Shown piece by piece: positions 29,048 to 39,900 of a DNA stretch of 64,000 bases; position 1 is the stretch's first letter; every line of letters starts with the position of its first letter. The notes under the pieces are model-generated. The model was given only the letters and a program-made list of their open reading frames with translations, did no database searches and was not told where the DNA came from. A program made the translations under genes and the position numbers. Source of the stretch: Malurus cyaneus samueli (Eukaryota > Chordata > Aves > Passeriformes > Maluridae); NCBI GenBank assembly GCA_009741485.1, contig CM019216.1, positions 51,967,943 through 52,031,942 of the forward strand, written 5' to 3'.

Positions 29048-29070
29048 TACACTTGGAAGTGTCATTTTCT

Positions 29071-32000
29071 GCACTGTACAATGTTGTAAGTTGTTTGGTT
29101 TGTGCTGGAACCCTCCTCACACAGTGTCTGTCACAGGAGCTGTTTGAGCTGGCACTTTGTGTCCACACTGCCCTTGTCATTCATGCCTGGAGCAGCCCTG
29201 AGCCCGGGTGAGTGTTCTCACTGGCTTACCTGTGCACTGTTTGAGGGGTGCCGCCTATAGGGACAATCTCCCCCTGCTCTGCACCAAGGCTTTCTTACCA
29301 AGAGCACCAGCCTGAGAGACAATTGGCACCTCTGTGCAGTGTTCTTAAGGTAAAATACAGAACAAACCAATTTGATGATGTCGACACCATAGTTTGCATT
29401 CAAATCCCCTTGACAGTTCACTCAGTAATGTTACCCTCATACCTTTATGGTCATGGGTTGTTCAGGAGACAGACTGGGCTACCGAGGGGCAAGTAGCCTT
29501 TCCAGTAGAAGATCACCCTCATGAAACTCTCAATGTGTTTGGGGGCAGTACTTTGTGTCGGTGAGGTGCTGATTTCTGTGTGAAGGAAGCGGTCCTTCCA
29601 CAGTCTGCTCAGGCCACAGTGGGATCACAGAACTGTCAGCACACTCTGATGTGACATTATGATCTTGGCAACATCATGGCAAGTGGCAGAGCCTTGGTAG
29701 CCACAGTGATTCAGCCACAAGATTTAAGCATTTCTCTTACAAACACGCTGTTCCGTAGGTACACTTGCCACCTTCTCAGTTTTAAGAACAAAAAGGAAGA
29801 TCTGTCAAAAATCAAGTGGACAAAATACAAACAAATCTCACCTGCTGAGCAGATAGACCCATAGTAAACAGTGGTTTTACAGTGTGTCTCCTAAATGGGT
29901 TTGCGTGTGACTCTGGAGAAGAACCATTCAGTACCATTTCAGAAGAATGAGATAAAAGATAGTCAGAAAATGGGCAAAACACAACATTACCTTTATTTCT
30001 CATTGCTGAGGAACTCAGTGCTCTAAATGGCTGTCACCTTGTATTCACAGAGATGGACTAAAGCAAAAATATCATACTGAAAACATTTAAGGGTGGACTC
30101 TTCCTCACTTGAGTGCAAAAATACTTATTCATCATTTTCCATTACCTATAAAAAGTCCTCAAGAAAAATGCAATTTGGGGTTCACTTGTTTGATTAATTT
30201 TCTCTTTTTTTAAATAAATAATGGATTCTGAAACATTTTGCAAAAGTTTATCAATTTGGGAGAATTTTTTTTTCATTTTCCAAAAGCCCAGGCAGTAGGA
30301 GGAATACTGAGAAAGTCAAAATATCACAATAATTTGTTTTTCCATGTTAGTTTCTCTACAGATTTCAAGACCTGATTTTTAAAGAACTGAGTATCTTCCA
30401 TGAGATAACTAATTAAAAAAAATTAAGTTGGGGCTCTGGTTGGGAAGTAGAGATAGAAAAGAAGGAAACACCATAAAGTTTCAAAAATTGATGTTTTAAA
30501 TGGACGGAAATTGCTTTTTAAAGCAAAGAAATTACTTTGTTGCACAAAGAGAGGCTTCTCCAGATTTTCTGGATAATTTAAATCAAACATCCATCTGAAC
30601 GTGGGCTGTTAGAAATCCACATATGCACTTCAATAAACATGAAGCAAGGGAGCAGAGAAGTATGAAAGACAGGATTTATATGAAGGAGTCAGGCTTAGGA
30701 TGGAGCTTAATGAGATTTGATTTTTCTGCCTTGCTCATGGTGTCTGGGAGAATGGAGTGCTGCAGAGAGGCCAAAAGGAAAGTGATTCATGTTTCCTACA
30801 GTGCTGTACAATCTACTGTGCCCTTCACCAGGATGCACACACTTTTTCTACATGAAAATAAAAACAACTGGAGCTATTTGGAAAATGTTAGAAATTTTTG
30901 ACTCATTGAAACCAAAATGTGCTTTGAGGGTGCACACACCAATGCCAATGAATGAAACATTTCTAGTCCTGTTTAGAGAAAGAATGAATCAGGGGCCCAC
31001 CACATCAGCCAGAAAAATAGTCTGAGCTATTGCAGGAGTCTGGTGACTGTGGCTCTCAGCTGGCACGTCAAGTCACTGTTTGCTTACGCTTGCCTGGATT
31101 AGGATCTTGGTTTTTGGATTTCTGACTCAAAAAGGTTTTAATTTGGTCCAATTTTGAAGAACAATGTTTCTAAAATCAGGAAAAAATAATTAAAAAGAGA
31201 AGGAAAGGCAAGGGAAAAACAAAAGAATAAGCATAAGGAGAGTATCGTGAGTGTCCTGGATAGTGGAGCAAACTCCTTTCACTTAGCAGGACTTCTTCAC
31301 AGAGTTTTTTGGGGCTGGTGTTGGGGTAACCTTGGCTGGCAGCCAGATTCCCACCCCTCAGCTCTCTCAGGGGCTACTCCATGCTGGGCAAGTCTGGTGC
31401 CAGGGGAGGCCTCTGCCTGTATCTCACCAGCATATCCCATAAGCAGCCTATAATGCTGTTTTTATAAGGATGCACCAGCCTCAAATGCTGTCTTTCTCAC
31501 ATGGAAAGCGTATAGTTCGGTTTGGTTTTATTGTACAAGCCATGACTAGAGCTTGTGTTACACTTCTGCAGCTCCTGCAAACTAGAAACCCTTAATGAGA
31601 TCTGTGCCTCATGATCACTCATGCTTAAAAGCAAAACAAAACAAGACAAGAAGGAGAAAAATGGGAGAGGAAGAAAAATGGAGCCAAGTGTGGGGGGCTG
31701 CTCCACACTCAAGTGCCATATGCACACTGATTTATGAAATGCAGTCCTATTCTCAGTAATCACCACAGACTACTGGCACATGGCAGCTGATGAAGGTCGG
31801 ATAATTAGCAAAGCCCAACTTCTCCAGTTACTCACTGGGAATTAAAATGAGGAATTTGTTACAAGTTCTCCATAGTCTTGATGAGGAACGCCGTCAAATT
31901 CAACATGGAAGTGCCTGGAGGCCCAAACAGATGCACAGGTCCCTTCTCAAGGGGGGCACTCACCTGTCCCCTCACCTTGCCCACCACAACCTTCCTGCCA

Positions 32001-35000
32001 CCATTCCAGTGGGAAGAGGGCGGTGACCCAGGCAGCACCACCTCTGGATGTAACCCCAGGGGGCAAGGGGTGCAGCTCCCGAGGCTTTCCCGATTCTCAA
32101 TCAAATCCTCCTTAAACTAAGTTGGTTCTTGGTGGAGGAGGTATCCTAGCTGGGAGGCATTTATTCACAGAGGAAAAGAAATAGTTAATTTGAAGCCTCA
32201 AAAGGTCAAGAACTGCTCACCCCAAAGGGTATCCAAGCACTTGCCAGTGTTTTTATTTTTCCTCTTTAGCTAAATGCTTACAGCGAGTTTTCTTCTCTGG
32301 TTACACTGCAGTTCCTTAAAGGAAGTTTACTTACACTGGAAAGGCTGACTCAACCTTCATTCTAATAACCAAGAAAACACAACAGTGAAATGAAACAACA
32401 AATCATTGCTCTGACAGTAATGAGGCACTTGCTTAGACATTTATCTGTCCTTTTACAGGGCAGTAATTTTGTGGTTGAAAAGACTTGGGTTAAACTTTTT
32501 TTGTCTGGGGAAAAATTGCCGAGCCCAGGCCAAAATTACCTTATTTAGCAGATTGTAACATTGTACATAATTAATGTATTCATTTTCATTCTTAAAAAGT
32601 AGTAAATGCAGGTTATTTGAACTTCTTCCTGAAACTTAAATTTATTAGCTACAAAACATTGAGACTGTGCCAGCTGTTTCTGGGACATTATATCCTGTCT
32701 TTCCCCGTTTTCTAACAGTTTTCCACTATTATTACCTGGGTGGCTCTTCTTTATAAGAAACTTAAGTGCAGGCAACAGCTTTCTCTTGTCCTTTTTGTTT
32801 CTTCGTATGTTTTCATGATAAACATTTCTTTCTTTCACTTCCATCTGAAAAGCACAAAGGCTGCCATTTGTTTGCTGAAAATTATTTTAAATTCATCAGC
32901 TCTCTCAGACCTAATAAAGTGACATGTTTACAATGCTAAAGGAAATCAGGTGTTTTAACATTAAATGAAAAAACCCATATTTATGTAGTGTTACAATAAT
33001 ACTGTTTGCCTGGCCTTTCTCAGCCTATTCATCACCCAGCAATCCCCTCCCAAAATGCTGTGGAGTCTGTGTGCTTCAATGCCATGCAACAGCAAGTGCA
33101 AATTCACCATAAATCATGTCCTGCAGTGGCCTCCCCGTTTGCTGCTGGCAGCTGCTGCAGTGGGGCACATGGAGGGACAGAGTCATTCCCCAGGCATGTG
33201 GCAGCGAGGATGGGGCAGAGGAAATGCAGTGGCATGGGGGTGCTGCTGCCATGTCCCCCTTCTGCTCCTCAGGTAAATCCCTTTCTCCCTTGTGCCTCTG
33301 CTCCCCATCAAGAGCTGCAAAAGCCTGGGCAAGCCCAGGTGAGAGCCTTTGGGGAGGCAGGCACAGTTTGCTTCTTCCCTACTGAGTGGAAAGATGCTGT
33401 TATTTTGTTCTAACACATGGGTAGCCGATGCACTGCATCATTTTTGTTGACACATCATGGCAGGATATGGATCACAGATCCCAAATTAATCTTAACTCTT
33501 TGCCCTTACCTGTTGATAAATCCAGTATCTGTTCTTCTCTGACCCGGCCTCCTGAGACTTTTTTAATCCTTGTTGAAATTTTCCATTATGCACCAGGTGC
33601 AGAGATTGGTGTAAGTCTGTAATGAAAGGGTTCTGGATTTTAGGAAATAATAATAAAATGGAAATAATGATCCTCACACAGTTGAGACTGAATTTCTATC
33701 TAGTATCTCAACTACTTTCATAGAGATGAAAAGAACATACAAATCTTTAATTGGTAGCTATCTCTTGTGCCCACCCCTGCTGAACAGCAATCGAACTCTA
33801 GTCTGTGGTTTTATGCTAGAAAACATCTGGAGAACATGTGGTTCCTTACTTTCTTCAGCTGGCTGTCTTTACTGAATTTCAATCTTCCTTGTGATTCCAG
33901 TGGTAGCTGTGAGCTTAAATATCTCTTCTTGCACCTGTAGATCTCAGAGCCAGCAGCTCCTTTGTTCAAGTGTACAAACCTACAGACCTTTGGCTCTCAA
34001 ATTGATCGCTGGGGATAGCAAAGGAATCTCGTCTGTGCTGTGAAGACTCTGTGGTAGTGACCTCTGCAGTGATGCAATAGCAGTGATCTCTGTGGCGATA
34101 CAATAACACCACAGAACAAAACATCTGGCTATAGAAAACAGCCACTGGGCTCTGGGGCAATAGCTCCTTTTTAATGCTTTTAAGAAGATGAGGTGCGTGA
34201 AGTAGTGGATGACATTGTTTTGGCATATTTCTGAATTAAAAGAGAGTGAACCTCTTTATCTCTGGTAACCATGGATTTCAATATTGGGATGCATTACAAG
34301 AAAAATATTGTCATGATAAATCATCACATTAAACCCCTAGTCTTGTAACTGGAAAACTTTCTTGACGCTCACAGCAGTAAACTGACAATCTGCTTCCACG
34401 ATGTTTTGTCATCTGGAGAGGTGATGTGTTCAGAGTTTTTATCATTGTGGATTTCAGGATAACATAATGAATAGAAGCCAGAACTCCTGTCACAGTGTTG
34501 GATTTATTAGAGGAGTAAAGTACAAAACAAATGTGTTGATATTTGCTTTGCTGAAAACAACAAACTGAGTAACAGAGCAGACTCTGCAGTGTAATCCTGG
34601 CTGATATGTTTCTTTCCTGTTTCTCCACCTTTGTACTTAATCCAGAGTTCCTCGGTGGTTTTCAGTGTGTAGATTACTCCCCAATGCAGACCTTTTCTCC
34701 TGGTCCAGTTTAACAGCATGGATGATTGGCTACTTTCCCTTTCACAGTAGCTTACTGCTATGTAACATTAATGTCTGGTTTGGAAATCCACATTCAGTCA
34801 TTTATGTTTGGCTTCTTCAGTGTAATAAGGCTGACCAAATAAAAGATGTCTGCCTTATCTTCTACAGATGTAAGCAGATGCTTGGAGCACCATTGGGAGT
34901 TCCAAACCCATAGCTGTGGGAAAGGTCACTCTCCACTTGCCTGCTTGCAATCATTTCTTCAGATAAACCCATCTCCCCTGCAATTGTCCATATCAGATCT

Positions 35001-38000
35001 GATTAGACCAATTGTCCAGGAGGTCTAGCCTGTCTACTTACATCAAGTGGCATGTCAGGAAAGGGTAATTGCACTTGGCAATGACAGTGTATTTTTCCTA
35101 GTTCCTTCTTCCTACTCCCACCTTTCATGAGATTAATTATCTTGAATATTCTGTAGTGCATAGCTGTGCATTCAGCAAAGATGCCTGGGGTAGCTGAAAT
35201 AAACATTTAGATATTTCACCCTTTCTTGCCATTTGCTGATGGAGTATCTCTGTTCAAATAGTATTTTTACAATTTATTTTCAGATGAGTTCCTAATGCAA
35301 TTCCTAGTCTGCTTTGTACCTATTGTGAATTAAAAGTTATCTTTCTGCTGCTTCATTATAATCGAACACTTGCATTATTTCAGGATTATTGTTCTTCTTT
35401 TAAAACCAATGTTAAACATTTCGTTCTTTTGATGTGTGTGCTAGCTGTGCCCAGTCAACACAGAACACTGGGTCCAAGTATTTAGACAGATTTTCACCTA
35501 TCTCATGATGGCCCTTGCAGTCTGAGATTGAAGGATGCCAAAGAAGAATCTTTTCATAAAGATTCAGCAGGTTTGGTGGTCAAGAGATGTACTGGTGTGG
35601 GGTGGTGTTTTGGATTTATGCTGAACAGAGGGTTGATAATATAGAGATGTTTTTGTTATTGCTGAGCAGGGCTCACACAGAGGCAAGGCCTTTTCTATCT
35701 CCTTTTGTACTGGCACATGCCAAGGGACCTGGGGATACAATGGGAAATTGGGAGTAGACACAGCCAGGACAGGTGAGCCTAACTGATCACAGGGATATTC
35801 CAGACCATATGACATCATGCTCAGTATATAAAATGGGGGAAAGAAGGAGGAAGGGAGGATATTTGGAGTGATGGCATTTGTCTGCCCGAGTCATTGTTAC
35901 ATGTGATGCAGTTCTACTCTCGGGGAGATGGCTGAACACTTGCCTGCCCATGGGAAGCAGGGAATTCATGCCTTGTTTTTCTTTGCTTGTGTGCATGGCC
36001 TTTGCTTTCCATATTAACATGTCTTTGTCTGAACCCATGAGTTCTCCAGCTTTTATCCTTCTGATTCTCTCCCCAGTCCCACCATTGGGGGAGTGAGTGG
36101 GTGGCTGCCTGGGGCCTGGCTGCTGGCTAGGGTTAAACCATGAGAGGGGAGTAAAGATCCATTTTGTCTCAGGATTCGTCCACCTTTAGAAATACTCAGA
36201 CATCACCCTAGGATGTGGCATTAATGTTTTAGAGGCCATTTGAAAAGAAGCCATGCTGCTTGACCTGTTAGCTGAGAGGCAGCGTCTGAGAGTTCCTGGA
36301 GAAAACCTCCTGGAATTGCTCTCTCTAAAGCTGATGGTTATCCCATAAACTGAGATCACACGTGCGTAACATTACCCAAGTGTCAGCTCCATAGCATGCT
36401 GTTTGCAGTGCAGGTTTCTCATTGTGTAAGCAGTCTTGTGATTTGTTTGAGAGATGAGGGAAGCTGTGCACTGCAACATTTGGCCTCAGCTGCAAGGAGA
36501 TGACTTCAGTGGTGGCAGACAATCCAATAAGTACATTTGTTGATACAGTACGCCTCTCGACCAGGCAAAAGCTTCCACTGTAAGCCAAATTTATGTCTCA
36601 GACAAATTGCATCATTTATCAGCAGGCCAGACCAGAACAATTGTTGCCTACAGAAGAGAACCTTTGGAGATGTCATGAGCACGGTCCAAAGAGTTTTCAG
36701 TGTGGTGTGTGTGTGGCTTTTTCCAGCTCTCAATGTTAGAACAGGCAGAGATAAATGGACAGATTGGGATCTCTGCAACTTTACCACCCTGTGCTTAACA
36801 AGGCAATGAGTTGGCCATAGACACAATGCCAGGAGACATTCCATAAGCTCCCTGGAGCCAAGACCGGATTTTCAAAGAAGCCAAGACTAAAACGCAGTGT
36901 TTTCCATGAATGAGTTTCCTTTCTACTGAGGTCATAGCATATTGAGAGTGGGTAATTCAGCTATCTGCAAAATGTTGTTGCATTCTCCCTGGCTTAAAAA
37001 AAAAAAGAGCCAGCATTCCTATGCTCTTCATGCAGAGAGACCGTGCAAAACAAATTGCCAGCAGGCTGTGGCCCTGCCCTCTTTTATACACCTGTTTGGG
37101 GTCACAGATTTTCTCTGTATTGATTCATTCTAGAATAAACAAGTGAAATACAGCTGGTAGGACAATCTCATAGGCATCTAGTACCATCAAATTTCTTGGA
37201 CTTCAGCCATTTAAATAGGATTATTCAGAGCATTGTTCATAGCAGCTGATGGTCTGAAAAAGACTTTGCCAGTGCTAGTACATCTTTCACCAATCTTTCA
37301 CCTTTCTGATAAAAGAAGACAAATACAGAGATTATTTTCTTACTTTTGAAACATAATTTCAGGAAGGAAGGAAAAACCCTTTCAAAAACCTGTTACTATT
37401 GTTGTTGTTGAAGAAAAGATAAACTAGAGGGTCCCAGGGACCCATCCACTTTCATCCTGTGAGTTCCTGGAACTTGGGGATGTGCAGGGGAGGAGATGTG
37501 GCTTGGGACCAGCTAACAGAAGAGAAGAGTTTGGGAAGTGTGGCACCTCCTTACTGCCAAAATGAATCAGCTGCACAAAGAGCTATGGGGATGAAACTGG
37601 GATGGGAAAAGCATAGAGTGGAGTTGGGGCAGGACTAGGGGTTGGTACAGATCAGGACTTGAGATCCATATAGTCATTTTTTGCAGCAGCACTTGAGGTA
37701 TGAGCTGAGTACTTAGGGTATGAGTTCCCGAACTTCTGTGATGCTTGCAAGCAGCTGTCTTCTCCAGCCATGGGCTTGTGCTGAGATGGACAATGTCAGC
37801 CTCCCTTTCTGCGTTACACTGAGCCCCCCCAGCCCAGAAAATCATGAGTTATTTCTGCTGTCACTTAGCCCCTGGTGGCAGAGATGAGCCATCATGGTGA
37901 CAGGTGAACAGCAATGAGATTGTTCCTGCCTAGAATAGTGAAGCCTATGAATCTTTGCAGTTTATTTCCCTTGTTGGTTTTTTTTCATACAGGCTGAACC

Positions 38001-38090
38001 CAAGCAGGTGCTGCTGCCTTGAGCCAGCTTTTTATTCCTCTGTGTCACCAGCACAGAGCTCAGAAGGAGAAATTTCAGCTTTTTTTATGG
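29071..38090. other. intergenic stretch downstream of EYA4
   Basis: About 9 kb without a recognisable gene. Moderately GC-rich patches lie at about 31.28-31.45, 31.88-32.09 and 33.0-33.4 kb. Open frames there (up to 135 codons at 33006-33413) have no family resemblance, and frames on both strands are open at once, as expected from composition. Short (GT)n and (GTT)n runs occur at about 36702-36714 and 37397-37409. No RNA gene seen. Confidence 0.65.
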
Positions 38091-39320
38091 CCTGTGTGGG
38101 TCGTGCCCCCGATGGCTGGTTAATGTAAGGAGCAGGAGCAGAGGGTCGCAAGGCTCCAGCGTCAATAAGGGATGTTGCAAACGCGTAGCTGAGGGTTTTT
38201 CGGGGCAGAACGAGCCGATCGCTGGCTGTGGCTGTGGTTTGTGCTTCCACAGCCGTGTGAGCTCCAGCGGTCGGTCGGCAGGGAGACACTGCCATCTCCC
38301 GACGGGCTGCGGCTGGCGGAGCGCTCCGCATCCCCTGGGAATGCTGCGGGAAAAGCAGCGCGGGGTGAGGTGCTTGGGGGGCCGGGGCTGCTACACCGGG
38401 GCTGGATCACTCGTGTTCTGGTTTCGGGGCGGGCTGGGACGCCTGTCCGCAGAGAGGGGGGAGTGAGTGGTGCCGGAGTGAGCGCAGGGCACAGGGAGAG
38501 AAGCCCGAATGCAGCAGGAGCTTGGGAAGCACAGCGGTGCCTGAAGCTGCGCACTGAGCGGGCTGTCACAGGCCACACCCGGCACTGTCACTGTCACTGA
38601 CAGCAGGGTAGACAGCAATCAGCAAATTGCCTGTGCCTCTCCCTGCTCACCCCTCGCTGCACCTGACCCACCTTCCCGAAGGAGAACGCATTTAAAGGAA
38701 GCAATAGCATAACTTTACGCTCCAAAAACGACACTAATATGTGCTGGAAATCAGCAGAAATTCATGCACCTTCACGTTTAGCTGTCAAAAATACCATTCC
38801 CGCTGAAGCAAAACAAAGCTTGGGAGACAGAGCTGGGAAAACGCGCTCAGCCTCTGTGCCTGTCGCTGTTTCAGCACACCTTTGTGGGACGCCGCTGGAA
38901 GTGCAGCTCCGTGCTAAACTGAAGGCCAGTAATTCCCAGCAAAAGCACAAGGGGTCATTCCACTCTTTAACTCCTCCTGAGACGAGCTTCTCAGCGCACA
39001 AGCGCCAGCGAACACCTCTCCCCTTTTCCTCTCCCTTCCGACTGCCTACGATAAACCTGAACTGCAAATAAGGTTGTGTTTAGACAGGAAAGTGGTGGGA
39101 ATATTGTCTGAGTAAAGACAGGAGGATCTATCCCGGTGGAAAGGCTTTGGAATGGTTTACAGTATTTGCCTGTAGTTGTACACATTCCTTGAACAAATCA
39201 CATCCACTCATTTATTATCGCGCTAAACAACGCAGTAGGTCCAGTACACAGGTGTGTCACTCGCCCTGCTTCAGGATAGAGACTGCTGCAATGGAATGTA
39301 ATTTTTCCACACGGAGTTAT
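38090..39320. promoter_or_regulatory. CpG-rich block (CpG island candidate)
   Basis: CpG dinucleotides are dense here and scarce in the rest of the window. By eye I count about 40 in the 500 bases from 38.1 to 38.6 kb, in clusters such as GCGGTCGGTCGGC and GGCGGAGCGCTCCGC, with about 60% GC. A weaker CpG-rich zone continues to about 39.3 kb. In vertebrates such blocks usually mark promoters or developmental regulatory elements. No TATA box or first coding exon is evident. A 138-codon minus-strand frame (38162-38578) is Pro/Arg/Ser-rich and looks like a by-product of composition. It may be the start of an unannotated non-coding transcript on either strand. Confidence 0.6.
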
Positions 39321-39429
39321 GTTAATGCAACATCAGAGGTGACCTGTTTGGGGAGATGAGAAGGGAATACAGAAGAAAAAATAATCTGAACAAAATGTTC
39401 ACCCAAACTTGGAATAAAACTACCGAGAA

Positions 39430-39900
39430 CAGGTGTTTGCTTTCTTTCCTTGATGCCTTATCCGGACTTACCTAAAACAGAGGCTAGACAAAATTAGGAG
39501 AATAAAAAGGAGTTTTATTTATTGAAGGGCCTACAGGTACATTTAGGGCAATCACAGCCCACCCAAGGGCTACTCCCAAAATAGACAGTCAGTCACAGGT
39601 TTTTCATGCTTTTTAAGTTTTGTCCATTTGCATATTGGGGGTTAATTCTCCAATTACAACATCAGGTAATGAAGTCATTTTCTCTAAATTTGCTTCCCCC
39701 AATTCACTATTGTTTACATATCTTGGGGCCTGAGACAGTGAGGTGTCCTTGAGTTTTGGGCCTAGAGAGGAATTGTTTTGTCTAAAAATGGGAGAACAGT
39801 AGCTTAGTACTGTATATGGAGTCTGGAGTTATGCACTAAAGAATAATGGGATTACAGATACATGAAAAATAGCAAAGCTAAAATCCTAACGCATCACACT
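39430..39900 (-). mobile_element. probable solo LTR of an endogenous retrovirus
   Basis: Read on the minus strand, the block begins near TGTGATGCGTTAGG and contains an octamer motif (ATGCAAAT, 39626-39633), a TATA-like TTAAAAAG (39609-39617) and overlapping AATAAA signals (39514-39523). It then has about 80-90 bases that would be U5. This order and spacing fit U3-R-U5 of an LTR of about 470 bp. No gag, pol or env frame or primer-binding site is visible next to it, so it would be a solo LTR. I could not find matching target-site duplications, so ends are approximate and the family is not named. Confidence 0.5.

Larger units (their letters stand above)
25140..29070 (+). other. EYA4: EYA4 probable 3'UTR
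   Basis: About 3.9 kb of AT-rich, non-coding sequence follows the stop without any evident splice-supported coding segment. It contains an (AT)n run at about 25172-25187 and several AATAAA hexamers: 25965-25970 (followed by a GU-rich stretch), 26285-26290, 27991-27996 and 29042-29047. A long 3'UTR is usual for EYA4. The 3' end is inferred from the last signal, so the extent is uncertain. Confidence 0.55.

Noticed and set aside
31859..32104. Minus-strand frame with a good donor-like CAGGTGAGT (complement near 31969-31977), considered as an exon of an antisense gene.
   Set aside because: The peptide has no family resemblance, and one donor-like match in 35 kb is expected by chance. No matching acceptor or second exon was found.
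33006..33413. 135-codon frame overlapping other open frames in a GC-richer patch.
   Set aside because: Three frames overlap here with no family resemblance, which fits composition rather than coding.
38162..38578. 138-codon minus-strand frame in the CpG block, with a plus-strand frame of 119 codons over the same bases.
   Set aside because: Both strands are open together, as expected where stop codons are rare because of GC content. The products are Pro/Arg/Ser-rich with no domain.
39430..39900. Considered a full endogenous retrovirus rather than a solo LTR.
   Set aside because: There are no gag, pol or env frames on the minus strand to the left, no primer-binding site next to the LTR edge and no second LTR in the window.
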